Shown here in pieces: positions 52,669 to 61,642 of a DNA stretch of 64,000 bases (its first letter is position 1; each line of letters begins with the position of its first letter). The DNA is from Streptomyces sp. Edi2. GTDB lineage: Bacteria > Actinomycetota > Actinomycetes > Streptomycetales > Streptomycetaceae. The translations under genes were made by a program, and so were the position numbers. Where the stretch lies: positions 5,233,501-5,297,500 of the forward strand of contig NZ_JBEJGX010000003.1 of assembly GCF_040253635.1 (NCBI RefSeq), given 5' to 3'. The notes under the pieces are model-generated. The model was not told the DNA's origin. It made no database searches and was given only the letters and a program-made list of their open reading frames with translations.

Positions 52669-52932
52669 TCACCCTCCCGCGAACGGCGGCAGGACCTCGA
52701 CGGTGCCGCCCTCGGCCAGCGGCACCGCCTGGTGGTCGCGGGTGCCGACCGGATCGCCGTCCACCAGGAATGAGCAGCGCAGCAGGACGCGCCCGAACTC
52801 GGGGTTCGCAGCATGCGCCGTGCGCGCCGCGTCGAGCGCCTCGGCGAGCGTCGCGGCCGCATACGGCTCCTCTGCCGTGCCGGCGGCGGCCTTGGCCGCG
52901 GCCCAGTAGCGCACGGTGCCAGTTGTTGTCAC
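52669..52932 (-). CDS. MoaD/ThiS family protein
   Basis: 87-aa ubiquitin-fold sulfur carrier: VRYWAAAKAAAGTAEEPY, ALDAARTAHAANPEFGRVL, CSFLVDGDPVG, ending in LPPFAGG with the C-terminal Gly-Gly that is adenylated and thiocarboxylated. Could serve molybdopterin or another thiolation pathway. GTG 52932 with GAAGAGG upstream; the longer upstream frame overlaps the divergent ABC promoter. Confidence 0.9.
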   Translation of the reverse strand: MTTTGTVRYWAAAKAAAGTAEEPYAAATLAEALDAARTAHAANPEFGRVLLRCSFLVDGDPVGTRDHQAVPLAEGGTVEVLPPFAGG

Positions 52933-53086
52933 GGCGGCCTCTTCGTCGTGTCGGTCGGGGGACGCCCCCGTGGTGGCGGGGCCCCGTCGTTGCCGCCTCC
53001 ATGATGGCCTACGCGGCGGGTGATCCGGCTCCGGCAAGTTCTGGCAAAGGCTCCGGGCCCGTGCAGGCCGTACGCCGGAAATTCGA

Positions 53087-53114
53087 TTGCCGCGGGCAAG
53101 CGTTCGCCTAGGCT
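53087..53114 (+). promoter_or_regulatory. Possible leaderless promoter of the ABC exporter operon
   Basis: TTGCCG (53087-53092), 16-bp spacer, TAGGCT (53109-53114); the expected start point falls on GTG 53121 itself. No Shine-Dalgarno precedes the GTG, consistent with a leaderless mRNA. Confidence 0.55.
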
Positions 53115-53120
53115 CATGTC

Positions 53121-54854
53121 GTGTTGGTCCGACTCGCACGGGCGCATTTGCGGCCCCACCGGCGCTCGATATCCGTGATCGTGCTGCTTCAGCTGATCCA
53201 GACCCTGGCAACCCTCTATCTGCCCACCCTCAACGCCGACATCATCGACAACGGTGTCGTGAAGGGGGACACGGGCTACATCCTCGGCGTCGGCGGTTTC
53301 ATGGCCGCCGTCACCCTGCTGCAGATCGTCTGCGCGATCGGTGCCGTCTACTTCGGTGCCCGTACGGCCATGGCCCTCGGCCGGGACATCCGTGCCGCGG
53401 TGTTCGACCGGGTGCAGTCCTTCTCCGCCCGCGAGATGGGCACCTTCGGCGCGCCGTCGCTGATCACCCGCACCACCAATGACGTCCAGCAGGTCCAGAT
53501 GCTGGTGCTGATGACGTTCACGATGATGGTCTCGGCGCCGATCATGTGCGTCGGCGGCGTCGTGATGGCGCTCAACCAGGACGTGCCGCTGTCCGGCCTC
53601 CTCCTGGTCATCGTCCCGGTCCTCGGGATTCTCGTCTCACTGATCGTGCGCCGGATGCGTCCGCTGTTCCGCGGGGTGCAGGAGCGCATCGACACCGTCA
53701 ACCGCGTGCTGCGCGAGCAGATCACCGGCATCCGCGTCATCCGCGCCTTCGTCCGCGACGGGCACGAGCGCGAGCGGTTCGCCGGGGCCAGCACCGATCT
53801 CTACGACGTGTCGCTGCGCGCCGGCCGGCTGATGTCGATGATGTTCCCGCTGGTCATGCTGATCGTGAACCTCTCCAGCGTGGCCGTGGTGTGGTTCGGC
53901 GGGCTGCGGATCGACAGCGGGTCCATGCAGATCGGCGCGCTGACGGCGTTCCTCAGCTACCTGATGTACATCCTGATGTCGATCATGATGGCGACGTTCA
54001 TGGTGATGATGCTGCCGCGCGCCGAGGTCTGCGCCGAGCGCATCCAGGAGGTGCTGGGGACCGACTCCAGCGTCACTCCGCCCTCGAACCCCGTCACCGA
54101 GCTCCGCCGCCACGGCGAACTGGAGCTGCGCGGCGTCGAGTTCCGTTTCCCGGGCGCCGAGCAGCCGGTCCTCAAGGACATCTCGCTGATCGCCCGCCCC
54201 GGTGAGACCACCGCCGTCATCGGCTCCACGGGCTCCGGCAAGTCGACCCTCCTGGGGCTCGTCCCGCGGCTGTTCGACGCGACCGGCGGCACGGTCCTGG
54301 TCGACGGCGAGGACGTCCGCACCCTCGACCAGGAGACGCTGGCCAGAGCCATCGGCCTGGTCCCGCAGAAGCCGTACCTCTTCTCCGGCACCGTCGCCAC
54401 CAACCTGCGCTACGGCAACCCGGACGCCACCGACGACGAGCTGTGGCACGCCCTGGAGACCGCCCAGGCGCGGGACTTCGTCGAGCGGATGGAAGGCGGC
54501 CTGGACGCCCCCATCGCACAGGGCGGCGGCAATGTCTCCGGCGGCCAGCGCCAGCGGCTGGCGATCGCCCGCGCCCTGGTGCGACGCCCCGAGATCTACC
54601 TCTTCGACGACTCCTTCTCCGCGCTGGACTACGCGACGGACGCCGCGCTGCGGGCCGCGCTCTCCCGCGAGACCGACCGCGCGACGGTAGTGATCGTCGC
54701 CCAGCGGGTCGCCACCATCCGCGGCGCCGACCGGATCGTCGTCCTCGACGAAGGCCGGGTCGTCGGCACCGGCACCCACACCGAGCTGATGGCCGGCAAC
54801 GAGACCTACCGGGAGATCGTGCTCTCCCAGCTCACCGAGCAGGAGGCGGCGTGA
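53121..54854 (+). CDS. ABC exporter half-transporter with degenerate site
   Basis: 577-aa protein: six-helix exporter domain (about 15-310) and NBD (about 335-575). Walker A GSTGSGKST and signature NVSGGQRQR are good, but Walker B reads YLFDDSFSALD, with Asp where the catalytic Glu should be, and the switch residue lies in VAQRV (Gln for His). This is the degenerate-site subunit of heterodimeric exporters such as TM287/288 or BmrCD. Stop overlaps the partner gene (GTGA). Multidrug or lipid export is likely; the substrate is unknown. Confidence 0.92.
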   Translation: MLVRLARAHLRPHRRSISVIVLLQLIQTLATLYLPTLNADIIDNGVVKGDTGYILGVGGFMAAVTLLQIVCAIGAVYFGARTAMALGRDIRAAVFDRVQSFSAREMGTFGAPSLITRTTNDVQQVQMLVLMTFTMMVSAPIMCVGGVVMALNQDVPLSGLLLVIVPVLGILVSLIVRRMRPLFRGVQERIDTVNRVLREQITGIRVIRAFVRDGHERERFAGASTDLYDVSLRAGRLMSMMFPLVMLIVNLSSVAVVWFGGLRIDSGSMQIGALTAFLSYLMYILMSIMMATFMVMMLPRAEVCAERIQEVLGTDSSVTPPSNPVTELRRHGELELRGVEFRFPGAEQPVLKDISLIARPGETTAVIGSTGSGKSTLLGLVPRLFDATGGTVLVDGEDVRTLDQETLARAIGLVPQKPYLFSGTVATNLRYGNPDATDDELWHALETAQARDFVERMEGGLDAPIAQGGGNVSGGQRQRLAIARALVRRPEIYLFDDSFSALDYATDAALRAALSRETDRATVVIVAQRVATIRGADRIVVLDEGRVVGTGTHTELMAGNETYREIVLSQLTEQEAA

Positions 54855-56863
54855 CCACCGCGGACAAGGGGGCGGCTCCCCGGGCCGAGACCCCGGCGGC
54901 CACCGAGGAGACCCATCGGGCGGCCCCGAGAAGAGGCCCGGCCCCCGCGGCCGGGCCCGCCCGGATGATGGGCGGCCAGCCCACCGAGAAGTCGATGGAC
55001 TTCAAGGGCTCCGGCAAACGGCTGCTGGCCCAGATGCGGCCCGAGCGCGCCATCATCTCCGTCGCCCTGGCGCTGGGCGTGCTGAGCGTGGCGCTCACGG
55101 TCGTGGGCCCCAAGCTCCTCGGCCACGCCACGGACCTGATCATGGCCGGCGTCATCGGCGGCCAACTGCCCGCCGGCCTCACCAAGGCCCAGGCCGCGGA
55201 CCAGCTGCGCGCCCACGGCCAGGGCGGTCTCGCCGACATGGTCGCCGCGATGCCGGCCGTCCCCGGCCAGGGCATCGACTTCGGCGCCGTCGGCCAGGTC
55301 CTGCTCTGGGTCACCCTGACCTATGTGGCTGCCTCGCTGTTCGGCTTCGTCCAGGCCAGGATCGCCACCCGCGTCGTCCAGCGCACGGTCTTCCGCCTGC
55401 GCGAACAGGTCGAGGAGAAGCTGGCGCGGCTGCCGCTGAGCTACTTCGACCGGCAGCAGCGCGGTGAAGTGCTCTCCCGGGCGACCAACGACATCGACAA
55501 CATCCAGCAGACGCTGCAGCAGACCCTCAGCCAGATCGTGGTCTCGCTGCTGACCATCGTCGGGGTGCTGGTCGTGATGTTCTGGATCTCGTGGCTGCTG
55601 GCGCTGGTCGCCCTGGTCACGGTCCCGGTCTCCGTCGTCGTCGCCACCAAGGTCGGCAAGCGCGCCCAGCCGCAGTTCGTCCAGCAGTGGAAGACCACCG
55701 GCAAGCTCAATGCGCACATCGAGGAGATGTACACCGGCCACAGCCTGGTGAAGGTCTTCGGCCGCCAGCGGGAGTCCGCCGAGCTGTTCCGCGAACAGAA
55801 CGAGGCCCTGTACGCCGCCGGGTTCAAGGCCCAGTTCATCTCCGGGATCATCCAGCCCGCGATGATGTTCATCGGCAACCTCAACTACGTCCTGGTGGCC
55901 GTGGTCGGTGGCCTCCGCGTCGCCTCCGGGGCCCTGTCCATCGGCGACGTCCAGGCCTTCATCCAGTACTCCCGGCAGTTCAGCCAGCCGCTCACCCAGG
56001 TCGCCTCGATGGCCAACCTCGTCCAGTCCGGTGTCGCCTCCGCCGAGCGGGTCTTCGAACTCCTCGACGCGGAGGAGCAGGACCCCGACCCCGAGCGTCC
56101 TGCCCGGCCCGACCGCGTCGAGGGCCGGGTCGCGTTCGAGGACGTCTCCTTCCGATACGCGCCGGACAAGCCGCTCATCGAGGACCTGTCGCTGGCCGTC
56201 CACCCCGGCCAGACGGTGGCGATCGTCGGCCCGACGGGCGCCGGCAAGACCACCCTCGTCAACCTCCTGATGCGCTTCTACGAGGTGCGCGGCGGCCGGA
56301 TCACCCTCGACGGCACCGATATCGCCGCGATGTCGCGCGAGGAGCTGCGCGCGCACATCGGCATGGTCCTCCAGGACACCTGGCTCTTCGGCGGCACGAT
56401 CGCCGAGAACATCGCCTACGGAGCCCCCGCGGGCACCCCGATGGACAAGATCGTGGCGGCCGCGCGGGCCACCCACGTCGACCGCTTCGTCCGCACCCTG
56501 CCGGACGGCTACGACACGGTGCTCGACGACGAGGGCAGCAATGTCTCCGTCGGCGAGAAGCAGCTGATCACCATCGCCCGCGCCTTCCTCGCCGAGCCCG
56601 CGATCCTCGTCCTGGACGAGGCCACCAGCTCGGTCGACACCCGCACCGAAGTCCTCATCCAGCACGCAATGGCCCAGCTCCGCACCGGCCGCACCAGCTT
56701 CGTCATCGCCCACCGCCTCTCCACGATTCGCGACGCGGACGTCATCCTCGTGATGGAAAACGGGGCGATCGTGGAACAGGGGCCCCACGATGCGTTGTTG
56801 GCCGCGAACGGTGCGTATGCGCGGCTCTATGCCGCGCAGTTCTCCGAGGCGATTACGGGGTGA
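54851..56863 (+). CDS. ABC exporter half-transporter, catalytic partner
   Basis: 670-aa partner of the preceding gene. An extra N-terminal disordered region (about 1-55), exporter domain, and NBD with Walker A GPTGAGKTT, Walker B ILVLDEATSSVD (canonical Glu) and switch His in IAHRLST. The signature is altered (NVSVGEKQ rather than LSGGQ). The two subunits thus have complementary defects, as expected for one functional and one degenerate ATP site. GTG 54851 overlaps the upstream stop. Confidence 0.93.
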   Translation: MTTADKGAAPRAETPAATEETHRAAPRRGPAPAAGPARMMGGQPTEKSMDFKGSGKRLLAQMRPERAIISVALALGVLSVALTVVGPKLLGHATDLIMAGVIGGQLPAGLTKAQAADQLRAHGQGGLADMVAAMPAVPGQGIDFGAVGQVLLWVTLTYVAASLFGFVQARIATRVVQRTVFRLREQVEEKLARLPLSYFDRQQRGEVLSRATNDIDNIQQTLQQTLSQIVVSLLTIVGVLVVMFWISWLLALVALVTVPVSVVVATKVGKRAQPQFVQQWKTTGKLNAHIEEMYTGHSLVKVFGRQRESAELFREQNEALYAAGFKAQFISGIIQPAMMFIGNLNYVLVAVVGGLRVASGALSIGDVQAFIQYSRQFSQPLTQVASMANLVQSGVASAERVFELLDAEEQDPDPERPARPDRVEGRVAFEDVSFRYAPDKPLIEDLSLAVHPGQTVAIVGPTGAGKTTLVNLLMRFYEVRGGRITLDGTDIAAMSREELRAHIGMVLQDTWLFGGTIAENIAYGAPAGTPMDKIVAAARATHVDRFVRTLPDGYDTVLDDEGSNVSVGEKQLITIARAFLAEPAILVLDEATSSVDTRTEVLIQHAMAQLRTGRTSFVIAHRLSTIRDADVILVMENGAIVEQGPHDALLAANGAYARLYAAQFSEAITG

Positions 56864-56869
56864 CCCGCA

Positions 56870-57600
56870 CGTTGTCGGCTTTCCAGCCGTGGGGGTTTCT
56901 CTCGCTTTCGCCTGGCGGCGGGCCGGTTCGCTGCGCTTTGCTGCCGCCCCGGGTTTCGGCTTTCTCGCCGTTGCGCCTGCGGCGGGCGGTGCCGCTGCGC
57001 GGGGCTGTCGGGGTGCGGTGACGGGCCTCCGCGGGTGGGGTGCCGGACTGCTTCGCTTTACGTCCGGCACCCCACCCGCTCCGGCCCGTCCCCTCCCGTT
57101 GGGTGGGTGGGAAGAAGGCCAGTGGGGGGTGGCTGTGGATGGTCCGGTACGTGTCGTGGATGTAGGGCACGGCCGTGGGCACAGGGCACGGCCGTGGCAC
57201 AGGGAATGGTCGTGGCACGGGGATGGGCTGCGGCACGGGGGAAATGTCTGTGATCGACGCCGCCCCCACCCACGTTCACTTACTCACTCACGGGAGGGGA
57301 CGGGCCGGAGGGGCCTGGTGTGTGGGCTTTGCTTCCGAAGGCTCCAAGAAAGAGCAAAGGCGGAGCGCAGCGGAGCGTAAAGCGAAGCAGTCCACACACC
57401 AGGCCCCGGAGGTCCGTCACCGCACCCACAGCCCCGCGCAGCGGACCTGGCCCGCCGCAGGCGAAACAAAGAGAAACCCCCACGGCGGGTCAGCCGAAAA
57501 CGTGCCGAGGCAAAGCGCAGCGGACCGGCCCGCCGCAGGCGAAACAAGAGAAACCCCCACGGCGGGCCAGCCGAAAACGTGCCGAGGCAAAGCGCAGCGG
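56870..57600. repeat. Repeat-rich non-coding region with long inverted repeats
   Basis: Part of the 56864-57957 gap. The left segment (56873-57100) recurs inverted in the right segment (57285-57600): blocks such as GCTGCGCGGGGCTGT, GACTGCTTCGCTTTACG, CCGGCCCGTCCCCTCCCG and GTGGGGGTTTCTCT appear in both orientations in mirrored order, with indels. The centre (57160-57240) has CACGGCCGTGG-type short repeats. ORFs here are an effect of repeats. Could be a non-autonomous mobile or extragenic palindromic element. Confidence 0.75.
57436..57600. repeat. About 78-bp direct tandem repeat, 2.1 copies
   Basis: 57436-57514 and 57515-57591 are nearly identical (one contains two extra bases), each starting GCGCAGCGGACC and ending GTGCCGAGGCAAA; a third copy begins at 57592 and breaks off after 9 bases. 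Lies inside the right arm of the inverted-repeat region. Confidence 0.9.
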
Positions 57601-57875
57601 AAGGCATTCCACATCGTGGGACGGCCCAGAAGAAAAACGCGACCTTCCGCCGCGCCCGGCGCAGCCACCGGCGGAGCCGGTCCGTGGAGCCCCGGCCGAG
57701 ACGGCCGGATCCGCTTCAGATGGGGGCCGACCGGGGGCGCGGGAGCCCCCGGATCCGGCCGCCGGCAGCGGTCACCACACGGCCCCGGCGAGCACACGAA
57801 GTGACCGGCGGAACACAAGAAGCTGCAAAGTCGACCCCCGGTCGGGAGGCCACTTGGGATATCCTGCTGGGCAAG

Positions 57876-57909
57876 AAGGATCCGGGCAGCGTAGCCCCCG
57901 GGTCCTTTT
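57876..57909 (+). terminator. Intrinsic terminator or attenuator upstream of glnR
   Basis: Stem AAGGATCCGGG (57876-57886) / CCCGGGTCCTT (57897-57907; one T-G wobble) followed by TT. It is 48 nt before the small ORF that precedes glnR. It may end an upstream non-coding RNA or attenuate glnR. A second hairpin AGCCGC/GCGGCT follows (57918-57938). Confidence 0.65.
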
Positions 57910-57957
57910 GTGCTTTGAGCCGCTCCCGTCGCGCGGCTGAAAGGACCGTACGAAGCA

Positions 57958-58119
57958 GTGCCGCAGACTCCCCCGGCCGAGGCCGGGAGCCCCGTCGCAG
58001 GGACCGAGGAGGAACCAGACGTCATGGGCGAGCGAAGCAGGCAGGACCGCACGCAGGGCAGGCAGGACCGCACGACGAGGATGGAACGCCCCAAGATGAG
58101 GGTAGGTGGTCGCAAGTGA
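57958..58119 (+). CDS. Small basic ORF coupled to glnR
   Basis: 53 codons from GTG 57958, or 31 from ATG 58024 (GAGGAGG 11 nt upstream). The stop TGA (58117-58119) overlaps the glnR GTG start as GTGA. The second half is strongly basic ([17 protein letters not shown], then [12 protein letters not shown]) with a duplicated GRQDRT segment. No family recognised; it may be a translated coupling uORF rather than a stable protein. Confidence 0.5.
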   Translation: MPQTPPAEAGSPVAGTEEEPDVMGERSRQDRTQGRQDRTTRMERPKMRVGGRK

Positions 58120-58970
58120 GTTCACTTCTGCTCCTGACCAACGCACTCCAGCCGTCGACGGAGGTGCTTCCCGCGCTCGGCCTGTTGCTGCACAGCGTCC
58201 GGGTGGCTCCCGCCGAAGGACCGGCTCTCATCGACACCCCAGGTGCCGACGTCATACTGATCGACGGCCGCCGCGATCTCCCGCACGTACGGTCGCTGTG
58301 CCAGCTGCTGCGATCCACGGGCCCCGGCTGCCCGCTGGTCCTGGTCGTGACGGAGGGCGGACTCGCCGCCGTCACCGCGGACTGGGGGATCGACGACGTC
58401 CTGCTGGACACCGCGGGGCCCGCCGAGGTCGAGGCACGGCTGCGGCTGGCGATGGGCCGCCAGCAGATCACGACCGACGACAGCCCGATGGAGATCCGTA
58501 ACGGCGATCTCTCGGTGGACGAGGCGACCTACAGCGCGAAGCTGAAGGGGCGGGTCCTGGACCTGACCTTCAAGGAGTTCGAGCTGCTGAAGTACCTGGC
58601 GCAGCACCCGGGCCGGGTGTTCACCCGTGCCCAGCTCCTGCAGGAGGTGTGGGGCTACGACTACTTCGGCGGTACGCGGACGGTCGACGTCCATGTCCGC
58701 CGGCTGCGCGCCAAGCTCGGCCCCGAACACGAGTCGCTGATCGGCACGGTCCGCAACGTCGGCTACCGCTTTGTGACGCCGGAGAAGGTGGAGCGGGCGG
58801 CGGAGGCCAAGGCCAAGGAGGTCAAGGCCAAGGATGACGCGGCGAAGGCGGCGAAGCCCGCCCCGGACGCGGCGCCGGCCGAGCGCCGCGCGCCCGGGAG
58901 CGGTGACGGCTCCGGGAAGGCCGTCGCCACCGGCGACGACTCCCACGGCGTACGGGCCGGACGCAGGTAG
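58116..58970 (+). CDS. glnR: Global nitrogen regulator GlnR
   Basis: 284-aa orphan OmpR-type regulator that activates glnA, amtB, nirB and related genes under nitrogen limitation. N-terminal atypical receiver ([38 protein letters not shown]) without the full acidic phosphorylation pocket, and a C-terminal winged helix ([34 protein letters not shown]). The residue stretch is near-identical to remembered S. coelicolor GlnR. The last 60 residues are a Lys/Ala/Pro-rich tail. GTG 58116. Confidence 0.95.
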   Translation: MSSLLLLTNALQPSTEVLPALGLLLHSVRVAPAEGPALIDTPGADVILIDGRRDLPHVRSLCQLLRSTGPGCPLVLVVTEGGLAAVTADWGIDDVLLDTAGPAEVEARLRLAMGRQQITTDDSPMEIRNGDLSVDEATYSAKLKGRVLDLTFKEFELLKYLAQHPGRVFTRAQLLQEVWGYDYFGGTRTVDVHVRRLRAKLGPEHESLIGTVRNVGYRFVTPEKVERAAEAKAKEVKAKDDAAKAAKPAPDAAPAERRAPGSGDGSGKAVATGDDSHGVRAGRR

Positions 58971-59051
58971 CGCAGTGGTGGTGCGGCAGGCCCGTGAACC
59001 CGCGGAGAACTGCCGCACACGCCGTTGCACCACCCGCGTAGACTGCCGCGC

Positions 59052-60077
59052 GTGGCCAAGGTGACGCGGGATGATGTGGCAAGACTGGCGGGTACCTCGA
59101 CCGCCGTTGTCAGTTACGTCATCAACAACGGACCACGGCCGGTTGCTCCGGCCACGCGCGAGCGGGTGCTCGCCGCCATCCAGGAGCTCGGCTACCGGCC
59201 GGACCGTGTCGCGCAGGCGATGGCGTCCCGTCGTACCGACCTCATAGGCCTGATCGTGCCGGACACCCGGCAGCCGTTCTTCGCGGAGATGGCGCACGCC
59301 GTCGAACAGGCCGCCGCCGAGCGCGGAAAGATGGTCCTGGTCGGCAACGCCAACTATGTCGACGAGCGCGAGGTGCACTATCTGCGCGCCTTCCTCGGGA
59401 TGCGGGTGTCCGGGCTGATCCTGATCAGCCAAGGGCCCAGTGAGCACGCCGCCGCCGAGATCGACGCCTGGGACGCCCGGGTGGTGCTGCTGCACCGCCG
59501 GCCGGACGCCATCGACGATGTCGCGGTGATGACCGACGACGTCTGGGGCGCGCAGCTGGCGACCCGGCATCTGCTGGAGCACGGCCATCCCTACGTCGCC
59601 TTCCTCGGCGGCACGGAGGAGACCCCGAAGTCCGGCGACCCGGTCACCGATCACGTCGAGGGCTGGCGGCGGGCCATGCTGGAGTCCGGGAAGTCCACGG
59701 ACGGCCGCTACTTCCAGGCGCCGTACAACCGCTACGACGCCTACCAGGCCGCGCTGAAGCTGCTGGCAGGTCCGGACCGGCCGCCGGCCATCATGTGCGC
59801 GACGGACGACCAGGCGATCGGGGTGCTGCGGGCCGCCCGCGAGCTGCGGATCGATGTGCCGGGCGAGCTGGCGGTCGCGGGCTTCGACGACGTGAAGGAA
59901 GCCGGGCTGACCGATCCGCCGCTGACCACGGTCGCCTCGGACCGCCAGGCGATGGCGCGCGCGGCGGTGGATCTGGTGCTGGACGACGGGCTGCGGATCG
60001 TCGGCTCCCGGCGCGAGCGGCTGCGGCAGTTCCCGTCGCGGCTGGTGGTGCGGCGCTCCTGTGGCTGTGGCGGCTGA
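59052..60077 (+). CDS. LacI family transcriptional regulator
   Basis: 341-aa regulator: DNA-binding [45 protein letters not shown], then a periplasmic-binding-protein-like ligand domain ([26 protein letters not shown]...) with C-terminal [21 protein letters not shown]. An unusual Cys-rich end, [11 protein letters not shown] 59052; TAGACT 7 nt upstream suggests a leaderless transcript. The target genes are not evident; no sugar transporter is adjacent. Confidence 0.92.
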   Translation: MAKVTRDDVARLAGTSTAVVSYVINNGPRPVAPATRERVLAAIQELGYRPDRVAQAMASRRTDLIGLIVPDTRQPFFAEMAHAVEQAAAERGKMVLVGNANYVDEREVHYLRAFLGMRVSGLILISQGPSEHAAAEIDAWDARVVLLHRRPDAIDDVAVMTDDVWGAQLATRHLLEHGHPYVAFLGGTEETPKSGDPVTDHVEGWRRAMLESGKSTDGRYFQAPYNRYDAYQAALKLLAGPDRPPAIMCATDDQAIGVLRAARELRIDVPGELAVAGFDDVKEAGLTDPPLTTVASDRQAMARAAVDLVLDDGLRIVGSRRERLRQFPSRLVVRRSCGCGG

Positions 60078-60141
60078 CGGAGCCGGGACGTACCGCTGAT
60101 CCGGGCGCCTTTATATCGGTCATACCCTCTTCTGTCGGGTC

Positions 60142-60174
60142 TCTCAGGGCATTCTCAGGCCGTTCTCATGGACC
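60142..60174 (+). promoter_or_regulatory. Three 11-bp-spaced TCTCA repeats before the HtrA-like gene
   Basis: TCTCAGGG, TTCTCAGG and TTCTCATG with TCTCA starting at 60142, 60153 and 60164, an exact 11-bp period. OmpR-type regulators bind such helical direct repeats, and mycobacterial MprA boxes that control the HtrA-like PepD are TCTCAG repeats (from memory). Likely target of the OmpR/kinase pair at 61643-63900. Confidence 0.75.
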
Positions 60175-60192
60175 GGCGGCAGAGTGATCATC

Positions 60193-61341
60193 ATGACCGA
60201 GAGCTACCGCCGAAGCGGCGATGAGGTGCCACAGGACCGGCCGTACGCGTACGGCAACGATTTCGGTAACGGCCACGGCAATGAGCGTGGCGACGCCTAC
60301 GGCAACGACTACGGCAACGATCACGGCCGTCCGTACGGCCACGGGGTGGGTCAGAGTGTGCCGGGCGCGGCGGGCGCCGGGGGCGCTGGGGAGCGGGCGT
60401 TTCCGCCACCGCCCCCGTACGCGCCCGAGCCGCGGCGGCGGGCCCGCCGGCCGGTCGCGCTGATCGCGGCGGTGGCACTCGTCTCCGGTCTCATCGGGGG
60501 TGGCAGTGCGGCACTGATCGCCGGTGCCACCACCCAGGCGACACAGAGCGGCCCCTCCACGCCGCTCGTCAACGCGGGCAAGACCGGCGGCAGCGGCGTC
60601 TCGGGGGTGGCCAAGGCAGTCAGCCCGGCGATCGTGGAGATCAAGGCGCGGACCGGCAGCGGCGAGTCCACCGGCTCCGGTGTGGTCGTCACCAGCAGCG
60701 GCGAGATCGTCACCAACAACCACGTGGTGGCCGGCGCCCGCACGGTCGCGGTCACCTTCAGTGACGGCAGCCGGAAGTCGGCCGAGGTCGTCGGCACCGA
60801 CCCCGGCAAGGACCTGGCGCTGATCAAGGTGCGCGGTGCCAAGGGTCTGACGGCGGCCTCGCTCGGCGACTCCGACAAGATCACGGTCGGCGACCAGGTG
60901 GTGGCGATCGGCTCGCCCGAGGGCCTGACCGGGTCCGTGACCAGCGGTATCGTCTCCGCCCTCAACCGGGATGTCACCGTCCCCAAGGAGGAGGGACAGG
61001 GGCAGGGCCAAGGCCAGGGGCAGGACGGGCAGGGCGGCGGCGGTGGCTGGCCCTTCGAGTTCGGCGGCAACCATTACAACGGCGACACCGGCTCGTCGAA
61101 GACCTCGTACAAGGCCATACAGACCGACGCCTCGCTCAACCCGGGCAACTCCGGTGGCGCCCTGATCAATATGCAGGGGCAGATCGTCGGCATCAACTCC
61201 GCGATGTACTCGCCGAGTTCGGCGAGCAGCAGCACGGCAGGAAGCATCGGCCTCGGCTTCGCCATCCCGATCAACACCGTCAAGGATGATCTGGACTCTC
61301 TGCGTGGCGGCGGGAGCGGTGGCAGCAACAGCGGCGTCTGA
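60193..61341 (+). CDS. HtrA-like (S1C) membrane-anchored serine protease without PDZ
   Basis: 382-aa protein: Tyr/Gly/Asn/Asp-rich cytoplasmic lead with YGND repeats (1-85), one membrane helix (about 88-111), and an extracytoplasmic trypsin-like domain. Catalytic triad His177 (TNNHVV), Asp207 (DPGKDLALI) and Ser320 (NPGNSGGAL). A GQ-repeat plus Gly-rich insert (267-287) interrupts the domain; no PDZ domain follows, as the protein ends soon after the protease fold. ATG 60193 used; a GTG three codons upstream is possible. Role in envelope protein quality control is inferred. Confidence 0.9.
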   Translation: MTESYRRSGDEVPQDRPYAYGNDFGNGHGNERGDAYGNDYGNDHGRPYGHGVGQSVPGAAGAGGAGERAFPPPPPYAPEPRRRARRPVALIAAVALVSGLIGGGSAALIAGATTQATQSGPSTPLVNAGKTGGSGVSGVAKAVSPAIVEIKARTGSGESTGSGVVVTSSGEIVTNNHVVAGARTVAVTFSDGSRKSAEVVGTDPGKDLALIKVRGAKGLTAASLGDSDKITVGDQVVAIGSPEGLTGSVTSGIVSALNRDVTVPKEEGQGQGQGQGQDGQGGGGGWPFEFGGNHYNGDTGSSKTSYKAIQTDASLNPGNSGGALINMQGQIVGINSAMYSPSSASSSTAGSIGLGFAIPINTVKDDLDSLRGGGSGGSNSGV

Positions 61342-61385
61342 TCGTCCGCCCGTCCGCCCGTCCGCCCGTCCACCCGTCCTTCTCC

Positions 61386-61421
61386 CCAGCGGTCGCCGGG
61401 AAGTACCCCGGCGACCGCTGG
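61386..61421 (+). terminator. Terminator after the HtrA-like gene
   Basis: Perfect 15-bp stem CCAGCGGTCGCCGGG (61386-61400) / CCCGGCGACCGCTGG (61407-61421) with a 6-nt loop. The surrounding gap (61342-61642) also has tandem CCGTCCGC octamers (about 61346-61375) and GTTCCCGCC repeats (about 61588-61620), with no gene. Confidence 0.85.
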
Positions 61422-61642
61422 AGCGTGCCACCGGCCCGTCCCGGCGCCCGACCCCGCCTCCGGCCGCCCCGACCCGTCCCCGCCCCGACCCAGCCCCGGC
61501 ACGGGACTCCCCGGATGCCGTCCAGGAGTACCCTCTCGCGCCTCCCCCTGTCAGACGGCCCCCGCCGTGCAAGGCTGAGTACCAGCCGTTCCCGCCGTTC
61601 CCGCCGTTCCGCCGTTCCGTTTCCCACCCGAGGTAGTCACGC

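Noticed and set aside
57800..57910. Possible 6C-type or other known sRNA, because of two hairpins with C-rich loops
   Set aside because: The loops have only five consecutive Cs and the arrangement does not clearly fit the 6C consensus; kept only as a terminator or attenuator candidate.
57174..57940. Overlapping ORFs of 100-210 aa before glnR
   Set aside because: Their repetitive Arg/Pro/Ala composition comes from the DNA repeats; no start with a ribosome site and no consistent frame.
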